From positions 40,042 to 104,041 of the forward strand of contig NZ_CANMAO010000016.1 of the NCBI RefSeq assembly GCF_947495845.1: 64,000 nt of DNA. Direction: 5' to 3'. Below the pieces are notes generated by a model, which saw only the letters and a list, made by a program, of their open reading frames with translations, had not been told where the DNA came from and ran no database searches. A program made the position numbers and the translations under genes. Numbering within the stretch: the first letter of the stretch is position 1; each line of letters starts with the position of its first letter. Shown piece after piece: positions 18,975 to 27,676 of the stretch. The DNA comes from an uncultured Endozoicomonas sp. (lineage in GTDB: Bacteria; Pseudomonadota; Gammaproteobacteria; Pseudomonadales; Endozoicomonadaceae).

Positions 18975-19426
18975 GGGTAATAGCGGGAAATAGTGTCTAC
19001 GACACAGGCCGGCCGGGCTTCATTTTCAATCTCAACCGTTACACGAACCGTTGATTGAAGTCCGCCCTTTACCTCTTCTACTTTAATTAACTCACCAACA
19101 CCGCGCACTTTGGAGCCGACTTTGACACTGTTTGGAAATCGAATTTTATCCGTGCCATAGTTCACGCCCATGCTGACACCCTGAACATCCATAATCTCCG
19201 GCAAAAACAGATTCACCAGAGATAGCGTCAAGTAACCATGGGCAATGCAGGCACCAAACGGCCCTTCTTTTGCCCGTGCAGGATCAACGTGAATCCATTG
19301 GTGATCGCCTGTTGCTTCCGCAAACAGATTGATACGATCCTGATCAATAGTCAGCCACTGACTTTCACCCAGCACTTGCCCTACTTTATCTTTCAACTCA
19401 TAAGGCGTTTTGAAAATAGTCGTCAT
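18962..19426 (-). CDS. MaoC-like (R)-specific enoyl-CoA hydratase
   Basis: 154 residues with one hot-dog domain. The hydratase-2 motif is visible: FAEATGDHQWIHVDPARA (catalytic Asp and His), followed by GPFGACIAHGYLTLSL. It hydrates enoyl-CoA to (R)-3-hydroxyacyl-CoA in the cytosol. It lies 2 bp after the IpdF-like SDR gene. The C-terminal four codons and the TGA fall inside the inverted repeat of element family C, so its end was probably reshaped by that insertion. A close homologue comparison would show whether native residues were lost. Confidence 0.88.
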   Translation of the reverse strand: MTTIFKTPYELKDKVGQVLGESQWLTIDQDRINLFAEATGDHQWIHVDPARAKEGPFGACIAHGYLTLSLVNLFLPEIMDVQGVSMGVNYGTDKIRFPNSVKVGSKVRGVGELIKVEEVKGGLQSTVRVTVEIENEARPACVVDTISRYYPRVY

Positions 19427-19428
19427 TA

Positions 19429-20211
19429 CTACGCCCTCTGACTGCTGGCAGAAATCACTTCTCCAGCCATATAGGAGCTGTAATCACTGGCGAGGAACAT
19501 CATGATATTGGCAATTTCCCAAACCTCCGCTGCACGACCAAAGGCTTCTTTTGATGCCAACTGTTCCAACAAATCCTGTGGGGCTGACTTACGAAGAAAA
19601 TCGTGAAGGGCGATGCTTGGGCTGACCGCATTTATTCGGATGCCGTGCTCCGCCGCCTCCAATGCTGAGCACCGGGTTAATGCCATTACGCCGGCCTTTG
19701 CGGCGGCATAATGCGCTTGTTCTTTTTGCGCCCGCCAGCCGAGCACTGAAGCGTTGTTCACGATAACGCCCTGTTTTCTAGCCATCATTTTTGGCAAGAT
19801 TGCCCGAGTCATGCGCATGGTGCCCGTCAACGTGACATCCAATACACGGTTCCACTCCGCATCTTCCATCTCAATAATCAGCTTTGAGCCACCAAGACCT
19901 GCATTATTAATTAACACATCCACGCCTTGCATTTGCTCTTCTGCTTCTGCAACCAACGCCTGAACCTGCGACTCATCTGTGACATTACACACCTGCGTGT
20001 AAATGGCTTCTAGGCCTGTGGCTGCTTTGATTTTTTCTGCCGCGTCATTCAAACGTCCATCGTGAATATCGCTGATCATCAATGCACGACATCCTTCTTC
20101 TGCTGCTCTGAGCACCGCAGAAAAACCAATACCCGCACCTGCAGCTGCAGTAATTAATACGGACTTCCCTTTCAGCAGCTGATGCCCCTGAACATATTCC
20201 GGGTTCAACAT
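19429..20211 (-). CDS. Short-chain dehydrogenase, IpdF-like
   Basis: 260 residues. SDR core: TAAAGAGIGFS cofactor loop, NNAGLGGSKLI, NNASVLGWRAQ and the catalytic YAAAK (Tyr about 169). The unusual TAAAGAGIG loop and the segments NNASVLGWRAQKEQAHYAAA and CSALEAAEHGIRINAVSPSI recall actinobacterial IpdF. IpdF oxidises 5-hydroxy-HIP-CoA in steroid C/D-ring breakdown. GGAG lies 8 bp upstream. This gene is one of the best pointers to steroid rather than simple aromatic catabolism, though the match is from memory and needs a search. Confidence 0.8.
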   Translation of the reverse strand: MLNPEYVQGHQLLKGKSVLITAAAGAGIGFSAVLRAAEEGCRALMISDIHDGRLNDAAEKIKAATGLEAIYTQVCNVTDESQVQALVAEAEEQMQGVDVLINNAGLGGSKLIIEMEDAEWNRVLDVTLTGTMRMTRAILPKMMARKQGVIVNNASVLGWRAQKEQAHYAAAKAGVMALTRCSALEAAEHGIRINAVSPSIALHDFLRKSAPQDLLEQLASKEAFGRAAEVWEIANIMMFLASDYSSYMAGEVISASSQRA

Positions 20212-20239
20212 AACTTTACTCCCGATGTTGTTATTGTAA

Positions 20240-21433
20240 TTAACGCGTTATTTTGGGTTCTTTCGGCATACCCAGAGCACGCTCTGCAATTATGTTTTTC
20301 TGTATTTCGTTACTGCCGCCATAAATAGTGTCGGAGCGAGTGAATAGAAACAGCGATTGCAAACGAGTCAGCTCATAAGGGCCTCTATCCAGTAGTTCGG
20401 CTTCTGGACCAAGAACATCCATAGCCAATTTGCCCAGTTCTGCATGCCAGGTTGCCCAGTGCAGTTTGTAAATCATTGCTTCCTGTCGCAGCGCCCCATC
20501 CTGCTCACCGGAAAGCATACGTAATGCGTTGTAGCGCATAATCCGCAGGCCAATCCATGCATTAGCAATTCTTTGTCGTATAGCAGGGTCTTCAGCAGCG
20601 CCATTGGTTTTTGCAATGCGGATAATGTCATCCAGCTCATTCTTGAACTGCATTTGCTGACCAAGGGTTGATACCCCTCGTTCAAACCCCAGTAACGCCA
20701 TGGCTATTTTCCAACCATCACCGGGCTTGCCAATAATATTGGCAGCATCTGTCACCGCCTGGTCAAAAAACACTTCATTAAATTCAGAAGTACCCGTCAA
20801 CTGTTCAATAGGTTGTACAGTGACTCCCATCTGATCCATGGGCACCAGTAAAAATGAAAGCCCTTTATGCCCTTGGCTACCCGGTTCAGTTCGGGCAATG
20901 ACAAAACACCAATCCGCCTCATGGGCTAATGAAGTCCATACCTTTTGCCCATGAATCTCCCACCGTCCTTGTTCTGTATTCAATACCGCCCGGGTTTTCA
21001 CATTTGCCAGATCTGAACCAGCGCTTGGTTCAGAGTAGCCCTGACACCAATATTCCGTGCCGTTTACGATACCCGGAAGAAATCGCTGCTTCTGCTCTTT
21101 GGTGCCAAAGGCAATAATCGTTGGCCCAGCTAACCCTTCGCCAATATGCCCCATATGACCGGGACCACCCGCACGGGCATATTCTTCATTGAAGATAACC
21201 TGCTGATTGATAGACAACCCACGTCCACCATAATCTTGCGGCCAGCCAACACAAAGCCAGCCCGCCTGTGCCATATGCTGTTCCCATTGCTTTCGCTCTT
21301 CGGGATACCTATGTTCATCACCAGGTCCACCTCGAAAGCGCAGCTGCTCAAATTCACCGCACAAGTTCTCTTTAAGCCAATCCGCAACCTCCCTGCGAAA
21401 TACTTCATCTTCCGGGCTGAAACTGATTTTCAT
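20240..21433 (-). CDS. Acyl-CoA dehydrogenase, putative catalytic subunit of a heteromeric pair
   Basis: 397 residues. The FAD/substrate segments are WCQGYSEPSAGSDLANVKTR, then HGQKVWTSLAH and the C-terminal TIYGGSNEIQKNIIAERALG. The usual catalytic Glu of the C-terminal loop (YEG) is Gly here. An alternative Glu occurs in LLGFERGVSTLG, where isovaleryl-CoA dehydrogenase keeps its base. Its start overlaps the stop of the second dehydrogenase gene by 4 bp (ATGA). Paired dehydrogenases of this kind form alpha2-beta2 enzymes in steroid catabolism. Substrate unknown. Confidence 0.85.
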   Translation of the reverse strand: MKISFSPEDEVFRREVADWLKENLCGEFEQLRFRGGPGDEHRYPEERKQWEQHMAQAGWLCVGWPQDYGGRGLSINQQVIFNEEYARAGGPGHMGHIGEGLAGPTIIAFGTKEQKQRFLPGIVNGTEYWCQGYSEPSAGSDLANVKTRAVLNTEQGRWEIHGQKVWTSLAHEADWCFVIARTEPGSQGHKGLSFLLVPMDQMGVTVQPIEQLTGTSEFNEVFFDQAVTDAANIIGKPGDGWKIAMALLGFERGVSTLGQQMQFKNELDDIIRIAKTNGAAEDPAIRQRIANAWIGLRIMRYNALRMLSGEQDGALRQEAMIYKLHWATWHAELGKLAMDVLGPEAELLDRGPYELTRLQSLFLFTRSDTIYGGSNEIQKNIIAERALGMPKEPKITR

Positions 21434-22662
21434 ACATCGCTCCTTGCTGCAGAGCTATCCAGCAACTGACTGGCGATTCGCTCACGATGCAAGTCACCAG
21501 CACCAAGAAATTGCTCTGAAGATCGAGCGCGCTTGAAGTACAGATGGGGATCATATTCCCAGGTGAATCCAACACCGCCGTGGAGCTGAATAGATTCTGC
21601 AGCACAATGGAAAAAGGTATCGGAACAATAGGCTTTCGCCAGAGAAGCGGCTTGCAACAACTCATCACTGATTTTCGACGAATCGCCTGCTGTGTTTGAC
21701 CGTTCAGAGAGGTATTCATCCGCCACACAGGCGGCGTAATATACGGCAGACGTTGCACACTCAACCTGTAACATCATATCCGCGGCTCGATGCTTAATGG
21801 CCTGAAAGCTGGCGATAGGGCGATTGAACTGAACTCTTTCCTGAGTGTAATCAATGGTGAGATCCATCACCTGCCGGGCACCACCAAGTTGCTCTGCAGC
21901 AGAGGCAATGGACGACAATTGCAGTACCTTTTCCAAGGCTGGCCAGCCGGCACTTTCCTCACCGCCAAGACAGCAATCAGCACTGACAAATAAACCATCA
22001 ATATCGACTCTTGCCAGTTTACGCGTCTGATCCATAGTTGGCGTCCACTGTCTTTTAATGCAGTCCTGATCTCCAGCGATAACAAACAGCCGAATGCCAT
22101 CTTCTATTGAAACGCCTTTCTCTCTTGCCGCCAGAATCAGTACATTCGCTGTATGTCCATCTGACACATAATGCCAACTCCCCGAAAGCACATAACCATC
22201 GCCCTCTTTACGGGCATGAGACTGCACACTCGCAGAGCCCCATTGTCGGTTTTCTTGAGTATCCTCACTGGATATAAAGCCCAGAGAAACCGTTGAACGT
22301 CCTTCAGCGATCTCGGGTAACCAACGCTGTTTCTGCTCTTCGCTGGCAACAACCAGCAGGGCATTAACACCAAGGGCAACGGTCGAAAGGAACGGTGAGC
22401 AAAACAATCTTTTGCCCATCTCTTCCAGAATGATCGCCAGTTCCACATAACCAAGCCCGAGGCCACCATAAGCTTCCGGTATATGCAGCGCCTGCCAGTA
22501 CATGTCTCTGCAGAGTCCAGACCAAACCCCAGGGTCATAGCCCTGCTCTGTAGACATCACACGGCGTACGTCTGCTGATGTTGAAATATTTTGTAAATAG
22601 CCTGCAGCAGACTCACGGATCATTGCCTGCTCTTCAGTAAAAGCAAACTCCATTGCCAGCAT
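21430..22662 (-). CDS. Acyl-CoA dehydrogenase, putative non-catalytic partner subunit
   Basis: 410 residues; a second ATG at 22653 (MEFAFTEEQ) is an equally likely start. The fold is recognisable: AYGGLGLGYVELAIILEEMG, then GGARQVMDLTIDYTQERVQF and LHGGVGFTWEYDPHLYFKR. Neither catalytic Glu position is filled: the helix-G site reads LSSIASAAEQLGG and the C-terminal loop reads FLGAGDLHRERI. It is therefore more likely a structural or FAD-binding partner of the neighbour, as in ChsE-type heterotetramers. First gene of the five-gene catabolic operon, with a candidate operator 46-77 bp upstream. Confidence 0.82.
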   Translation of the reverse strand: MLAMEFAFTEEQAMIRESAAGYLQNISTSADVRRVMSTEQGYDPGVWSGLCRDMYWQALHIPEAYGGLGLGYVELAIILEEMGKRLFCSPFLSTVALGVNALLVVASEEQKQRWLPEIAEGRSTVSLGFISSEDTQENRQWGSASVQSHARKEGDGYVLSGSWHYVSDGHTANVLILAAREKGVSIEDGIRLFVIAGDQDCIKRQWTPTMDQTRKLARVDIDGLFVSADCCLGGEESAGWPALEKVLQLSSIASAAEQLGGARQVMDLTIDYTQERVQFNRPIASFQAIKHRAADMMLQVECATSAVYYAACVADEYLSERSNTAGDSSKISDELLQAASLAKAYCSDTFFHCAAESIQLHGGVGFTWEYDPHLYFKRARSSEQFLGAGDLHRERIASQLLDSSAARSDV

Positions 22663-22707
22663 CTCTTATGATTTTTATTGCTGACTAATGTGGCCTGAAA
22701 CAAAGGG

Positions 22708-22739
22708 CAAGGTAATCGTCCATACGAACGATTGCCTTG
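22708..22739 (-). promoter_or_regulatory. Palindromic candidate operator of the acyl-CoA dehydrogenase operon, site 2
   Basis: CAAGGTAATCGT and ACGATTGCCTTG form an inverted repeat matching at 11 of 12 positions with an 8-bp centre. It contains the octamer ATCGTCCA (22715-22722) shared with sites at 16395 and 25484. It ends 46 bp upstream of the dehydrogenase start. The size and symmetry fit a TetR-type regulator such as a KstR-like repressor, but no such gene is in the window. Confidence 0.6.
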
Positions 22740-22938
22740 TTTCCACTATTCTGATCAAACGTTATTGCTGAACTGAACCAGATATATGAACTTTGTCGGT
22801 TGTTTATGGTCAGAGCAATGTGATTGATAGAACACACTGAGACATTCATGCTCTCGCTGAGAAATTTAACCCTCACCCCTCGCAGGACTGCCTATACTCC
22901 AAAAGTTCAATCTGCCAGGCTATTATTGGTAAACCATT

Positions 22939-23643
22939 ATGAAGAGATATTTAAACGCGATAGCCTTATCAACGGCCATGCTAATAACCGCTAACAACAT
23001 CGCCTATGGTTATACTGACAAAGCCGTCAATCATCAAAAACCATCAGCGATTTCAAATGAGGCGATATCCAGAGATTATGAAGAGCAGCTGGATGACTAT
23101 GAAAAAGACGCCCTTAAATCAACCATCATGCAGATGTTCGAAAAGTTAAATACATTTAACTTTCAGGAGTTCACCGCTTTTTTCCCAAAGGACTCCCTGA
23201 ATCTATTAAAACATCAGGTCTTATCTCACGCTGAAGGCAAAGTGTTTAATCACATTTTCCCAGAAGGCAAAGGTGCTGCACGAGCACTGTCCCCTTCGGA
23301 CTTTTTTAGCCGAATTGTTTCCAAGTCCAAATTGAATGTTGGTATCACTCGCCCTTATGAGATCAACGTTTCACCTGAATTAACAGTAAACTCCAATGTT
23401 GAAGGTGACATTGTCACAGTGACCGCTATCTTTCCGGATTCATACAATACAGGCCACGAGAACCGTTCAGAAATACTGACATTTAGGAAACAAGGTGGAG
23501 AATGGCGACCTGAACCACCGGACTTTATTCTATCCAGCTTCCGTTATGACTTGCTTGAGGATTTTGCAAGGCAACACATCTACTTTCCCTTCTCACCCTT
23601 CATCACCGAAGGATTTAAAATCATCTACAATGAAGTACCTTGA
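22939..23643 (+). CDS. Secreted protein of unknown function
   Basis: 234 residues with a signal peptide (MKRYLNAIALSTAMLITANN, cleavage probably after IAYG). The mature part is hydrophilic with a predicted helical start (YEEQLDDYEKDALKSTIMQM) and a mixed alpha/beta remainder. No cysteines and no motif I recognise. It is divergent from the dehydrogenase operon and convergent with the KshB-like gene, so it may share the regulatory region at 22708 or be unrelated. Probably periplasmic. Confidence 0.6.
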   Translation: MKRYLNAIALSTAMLITANNIAYGYTDKAVNHQKPSAISNEAISRDYEEQLDDYEKDALKSTIMQMFEKLNTFNFQEFTAFFPKDSLNLLKHQVLSHAEGKVFNHIFPEGKGAARALSPSDFFSRIVSKSKLNVGITRPYEINVSPELTVNSNVEGDIVTVTAIFPDSYNTGHENRSEILTFRKQGGEWRPEPPDFILSSFRYDLLEDFARQHIYFPFSPFITEGFKIIYNEVP

Positions 23644-23716
23644 TTAGAGTCGTCTATGGTTCAGCATAGGCACATGCGCCCCACTGAATAAGGTGATCGC
23701 AAAAACTTTCAACCAA

Positions 23717-23746
23717 CTCGTTCCCATGCTCCAGCATGGGAACGAG
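23717..23746. repeat. REP-like perfect hairpin
   Basis: CTCGTTCCCATGCT and AGCATGGGAACGAG form a perfect 14-bp stem with a 2-nt loop. This hairpin type (GTTCCCATGCT...) is common in gammaproteobacterial intergenic regions. It lies between two convergent genes and may act as a transcription end or mRNA-protecting structure. Confidence 0.8.
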
Positions 23747-23773
23747 ATTACAGCACCTGTACTTGCTCACCCC

Positions 23774-24856
23774 TTAATCAGGGAATTTAACTTTCACATC
23801 GTCACTTAACGGCCTCGCCTGACAAGCCAGAGTCCAACCTTTTTCCAGCTCTTTATCGGATAACACATCATTCTGAGCAAGCTGGGTTTCACCACGTTCT
23901 ACGGTACACATACAGGCGCCACACATACCTTCTTCACAAGAAGCGGGGGGCTCAAGCTCGGCTTTATACAAAGCCTCCAACAATGTATCCCCTTTTTCGT
24001 ATGGGATTTCATAGGTTTCACCGTCCAGCACGGCCTCAAACTGAACGGTATTAGAACTTTCCGCCGCTGCTTTTGCCTGTTGGACAACAGCCTCCGTCTG
24101 ATCAGGATCTGGAGGTGAGACAAATCGTTCGGTATGAATACGATCTTCAGGCTCACCCAGCCCGATGAGCGCTGACTCAACCGTATCCATAAATGGGCCA
24201 GGGCCACAAATGAAGTATTCACCATGTCGATACCCGTCCATCAGCTGACAAACCATGGGCTGCGTCAGAAAGCCATGGACTGAATCGAGAATATGCACCA
24301 CTTCCAGACGATCAATATGTTCGGCAGCAATCGCCTTCAACTCATCTTTGAAAATAACTGATCGATCATCGCGATTTGCGTAAATCAATTTTATCTTTCT
24401 ATCCGTTGTTTCCAACGCCGATTTCAGAATGGAAAACACCGGGGTAATCCCTGAGCCGCCACCAAAAAGCACAATATCCCCAGCGGGCGTTTTATCATTC
24501 AGGCAGAACAAACCCGCTGGCGTCATCACCTCTATCTGATCACCGGCCTTTACGTAATCATTAATCCAATTGGATATACGACCATCATCAACACGTTTGA
24601 TGGTTACCTTGTGCTCTGAATCTCTATGAGGTGAACTGGCCAGAGAGTAACAGCGGGTTAACTGCTTACCATCGTATGGCACCTTTAAGGTGAGAAATTG
24701 TCCGGGAAGATAGGCAAACTTTGCCTTTTTTTCCTCTGGAATGTTGAATATAACGGACTTACTGTCATGGGTTTCTTCAATGACGGCAGTTACTTCCAGA
24801 CGATGGTAGCGCTGATCGGTTGATATCTCCTGCGCCGAAGCCTCTGAACTGCTCAT
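23774..24856 (-). CDS. Ferredoxin reductase component of an oxygenase, KshB-like
   Basis: 360 residues in the order FAD domain (LTRCYSLASSPH), NAD domain (LFGGGSGITPVFSIL, then YFICGPGPFMD) and C-terminal plant-type [2Fe-2S] domain. The cluster ligands are spaced C-X4-C-X2-C-X29-C in CEEGMCGACMCT and LACQARP. This layout fits 3-ketosteroid 9-alpha-hydroxylase reductase (KshB) and PaaE-type proteins. It would pass electrons from NADH to a Rieske oxygenase (KshA), whose gene is not in this window. It lies 44 bp downstream of the flavin reductase gene. The steroid role rests on context. Confidence 0.82.
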   Translation of the reverse strand: MSSSEASAQEISTDQRYHRLEVTAVIEETHDSKSVIFNIPEEKKAKFAYLPGQFLTLKVPYDGKQLTRCYSLASSPHRDSEHKVTIKRVDDGRISNWINDYVKAGDQIEVMTPAGLFCLNDKTPAGDIVLFGGGSGITPVFSILKSALETTDRKIKLIYANRDDRSVIFKDELKAIAAEHIDRLEVVHILDSVHGFLTQPMVCQLMDGYRHGEYFICGPGPFMDTVESALIGLGEPEDRIHTERFVSPPDPDQTEAVVQQAKAAAESSNTVQFEAVLDGETYEIPYEKGDTLLEALYKAELEPPASCEEGMCGACMCTVERGETQLAQNDVLSDKELEKGWTLACQARPLSDDVKVKFPD

Positions 24857-24900
24857 ACTTTATTCCTGTACTTGTATTGGATTAGTCATTATTTGTCTAT

Positions 24901-25428
24901 TCAGGCAGCAACACTTTGCTTAGGGGATTGTTGTTCCGACGTCGTATAACGACCATCCACATAAATCAGAGGGTTCACTTCATGACTGTTTTGAATCGCA
25001 CTAATTCGACCAATGTAAATAGTATGTGTGCCATAGTCGTATTTACCATCCTGCTGACAAACAAGCACCGACTGAGCATCAGACAGAAAAGGAATTCCAT
25101 CCCTGTTTTCCTCCCAGTTCCCGGTTAAAAAACGATCCTCCCCATGGGCTTTACCACCACACATCACCGATACTGCTTCCTGCTCACGACTGAGAATATT
25201 CACACAAAAATCTCTGCCTTCTTCAAGCAAGTCATGCATTGCCGTTGAGCGATTAACACACACCAAAAGTGCGGGAGGGTCCATTGAAAGAGAAGTCACC
25301 GCTGTTGCAGCCATGGCGTGACGCTGCTGCCCGTTAGCGGTAGAAATGATGGTCACGGAACTGGCCAGACGACGCATTGACTGAAGCATTTGTTCTTTCA
25401 ACGATTCGTTCGGATTGGATACGTTCAT
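24901..25428 (-). CDS. Flavin reductase of a two-component monooxygenase, HsaB-like
   Basis: 175 residues from the ATG at 25428 (MNVSNPNESLKEQML). The frame is open to 25485, but that would place coding sequence over the candidate operator at 25484, so the shorter start is preferred. The flavin-reductase-like fold is shown by MRRLASSVTIISTANGQ, then TAVTSLSMDPPALLVCVNR, FCVNILSREQ and a C-terminal PLIYVDGRY. It supplies reduced FMN or FAD to a partner monooxygenase. In steroid degradation HsaB serves HsaA (3-HSA hydroxylase). Same operon as the KshB-like reductase. Confidence 0.82.
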   Translation of the reverse strand: MNVSNPNESLKEQMLQSMRRLASSVTIISTANGQQRHAMAATAVTSLSMDPPALLVCVNRSTAMHDLLEEGRDFCVNILSREQEAVSVMCGGKAHGEDRFLTGNWEENRDGIPFLSDAQSVLVCQQDGKYDYGTHTIYIGRISAIQNSHEVNPLIYVDGRYTTSEQQSPKQSVAA

Positions 25429-25483
25429 GTTCGGCTCACAGGTCATATTTACAAAGATAATGACCGGAGCCTTTAGGGCGCTC

Positions 25484-25502
25484 ATCGTCCAAGGAGACTA
25501 AG
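25484..25502 (-). promoter_or_regulatory. Candidate operator shared by the catabolic operons, site 3
   Basis: ATCGTCCA at 25484-25491 followed by AGGAGACTAAG closely matches site 1 (ATCGTCCA then ACAAGACTAAT). It lies 56 bp upstream of the flavin reductase start at 25428 and downstream of the convergently oriented end of nothing: the upstream DUF1439 gene stops at 25515 on the same strand. It therefore sits in the right place for a promoter operator. Confidence 0.5.
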
Positions 25503-25514
25503 AGATTTTAAGAT

Positions 25515-26144
25515 TCAACCTGATGAATCATCACCCTTCTTATCTGTCTTCTCAGGTTCAATAATCAGCGCCCCATCCTGAACATCAAAAGCAACGCTGC
25601 CCCACTTTTCTGACCAGCTATCTAATCGGGTAGCCAATTCCTGATTATTGTGCAGTGAGATCAACGGTACATTGACCAGCTTGTTGTGCAGTGCTTTTTG
25701 AAAACTTTCAATAATTACCGCTTTGAAAATCGCCACTTCCAAGTCCAGATTGGCTTCCATAAACTCAATCTGATCCATATGAATGGTTTGATCTTCCGGT
25801 GAATACGTCAACTGGGTAAAGCCACTGATCTGAAGCGGAACTTTTTCCATGACAACACCGCCAAACACATCTGCATCCAGCTTACCGTTAATATGAAACA
25901 TTAATGGTTTACTGTCACCCTGAAGGAAAACCTGAGGGGTTTCCAGATACAACTGGACATTCATCACCGGCATCATATCCATGGTGCAGATCTGCGGTGA
26001 TAGAAATCCGTTATTCACCAACGCTTGCAATGATTCCTGATTAAACGACACCCGGTCACTGGAAGAACATCCTGCCAGTAATATTACCATGCAACCGCAC
26101 ACCATTTTCAGAAACCCATCAGCGGGTAAGACACGATTCAACAT
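25515..26144 (-). CDS. DUF1439-type lipoprotein
   Basis: 209 residues from the ATG at 26144 (MLNRVLPADGFLKM). The frame is open further upstream to 26243, but the extension holds a hairpin repeat and precedes the signal peptide, so it is unlikely to be coding. The lipobox LLAGC gives a lipidated Cys 26. The mature protein has the alternating strand pattern of the LEA/BPI-like DUF1439 family (VQLYLETPQVFLQGDSKP, then QISGFTQLTYSPEDQTIHM). It is directly downstream of a sensor kinase gene in the same direction. Probably an outer- or inner-membrane-anchored periplasmic lipid-binding protein. Confidence 0.75.
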   Translation of the reverse strand: MLNRVLPADGFLKMVCGCMVILLAGCSSSDRVSFNQESLQALVNNGFLSPQICTMDMMPVMNVQLYLETPQVFLQGDSKPLMFHINGKLDADVFGGVVMEKVPLQISGFTQLTYSPEDQTIHMDQIEFMEANLDLEVAIFKAVIIESFQKALHNKLVNVPLISLHNNQELATRLDSWSEKWGSVAFDVQDGALIIEPEKTDKKGDDSSG

Positions 26145-26248
26145 ATGCACCGCCGTTGTTGATTTTATAAGTTCACTGACATTGATCTTGGATAGCCATC
26201 GCCTGCCAGGCGATAGCTCCTGCAGGCGACAGATTTCAGGCATGATAC

Positions 26249-27676
26249 TCAGACACTCAGGCCATTTCTCAAAGGCAATCGAATAGTGACCTCCAACCCG
26301 GGGTTAGCATTACGTGCAACAATACTGCCATTGTGTTGAGTCACTGCGCTGCTGGCGATGGCCATGCCAAGCCCCGTACCGTCATTCTCTTTGCCCCGGG
26401 TTTCATCCACCCGAAAAAAGGGTTCGAAGAGATCAGTCAACGCAGACTCAGGAACCCCTGGCCCATAATCACGTATCTTGATAACAGCAGAACCATTCTC
26501 CCTGAGAAGATAGACCTCAACCTCCGAGTCTTGGGGTGTAAATCGAATAGCATTGCGAATAATGTTTTCAATGGCACTGGAAAGAAATTCACGCACAGCC
26601 ACCAACGATATATCCGACGACGCTTTTAATACGACGGCTTTCTCATAAGCCTGTGCTTCGAAATCACCATCATCCACCAGCGTTTTCACGATGTTTTCCA
26701 GCGATATTTTCTCACAGGCCATATTGGCAACATTATGCTGAATCCGGGAGAAGTGAATAATCTGACCAATCAATTGATCCAGCCGTTCAATTTCCCGTTC
26801 TATGCGTGCATGTTCAGCTTCTGCTTCTGGCGTCTTACGTCGAGCCAGCGCCAAAGAAATCTGCAATCGAGTCAATGGCGATCGCAGCTCGTGGGACACA
26901 TCCCGGAGCAATCGCTCTTTGGCAAACACCAGCGAGCCAACCTGCTCTGCCATGTGGTCAAAGTCTCGAGCCAGCTCACCCAGCTCATCTTTACGATGGG
27001 CAACTTTGCCACCTACCCGGGCTTCAAGATCACCGCGGGCCAATCGCCTTGACGCTCTTTGCAAGTTACGAATCGGGCCGACCAGATAGCGGGCCAGAAT
27101 CACGCACAAAAAGAAGCTGACACCAAGCGCCAGAACAATTAACGGCCAACGACTGGCAATCACCTGTTTCACCCGCCAATGCACCAGAACCGGCATTTCT
27201 TTGGTCAGATACAACTCATAAGGCGCAGCATTCAGAGTAATACGTTTCGGGCCAACCACCACAACACCACTTCGAAAAGTGATGGTGGGATCCTGCTTAT
27301 CCCGGGTTTTGTTGTAGGCTGAAATCAACTCTTCAGAAATCGAAGCGCTTCCCAGTACATTCCCTTCTGTATCGAAAAGGTAGTAACCGCTACCCGGAAA
27401 ATGTGGGATCGGCAAATGCACAGAGGTTCTGGAGAGCAACTCCATTTTCTTGGCTGCTATCTCCAGTTCCTGATGCAATGCCCGCCGTTCGGACAGAAAA
27501 TCAGAAGGATCAACGGTGACCGCAAACGCGAGAAACAGCGTCACCAGCATGGCGATCATGGTCAACCAGAACCACAGAAAGATTTTCCAGAAAAGGCTGT
27601 GCCATTGCCAAATTTCCAGCCCGGGAATACGCAGTCGTAAAATACGAAGCCGCCGCATAGCGGAAAACAATTTCAT
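26249..27676 (-). CDS. Two-component sensor histidine kinase, CpxA-like
   Basis: 475 residues. Membrane helix near residues 30-53, a periplasmic domain to about 172, a second helix (175-197), then a HAMP domain (GPIRNLQRASRRLARGDLEA). The phosphorylated His262 is in RDVSHELRSPLTRL. The ATP-binding domain has NIIRNAIRF, DYGPGVPE and GTGLGMAIA. Start overlaps the response-regulator stop by 4 bp. The HAMP and H-box are CpxA-like, suggesting an envelope-stress signal, but a CpxP gene is not seen. Confidence 0.9.
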   Translation of the reverse strand: MKLFSAMRRLRILRLRIPGLEIWQWHSLFWKIFLWFWLTMIAMLVTLFLAFAVTVDPSDFLSERRALHQELEIAAKKMELLSRTSVHLPIPHFPGSGYYLFDTEGNVLGSASISEELISAYNKTRDKQDPTITFRSGVVVVGPKRITLNAAPYELYLTKEMPVLVHWRVKQVIASRWPLIVLALGVSFFLCVILARYLVGPIRNLQRASRRLARGDLEARVGGKVAHRKDELGELARDFDHMAEQVGSLVFAKERLLRDVSHELRSPLTRLQISLALARRKTPEAEAEHARIEREIERLDQLIGQIIHFSRIQHNVANMACEKISLENIVKTLVDDGDFEAQAYEKAVVLKASSDISLVAVREFLSSAIENIIRNAIRFTPQDSEVEVYLLRENGSAVIKIRDYGPGVPESALTDLFEPFFRVDETRGKENDGTGLGMAIASSAVTQHNGSIVARNANPGLEVTIRLPLRNGLSV

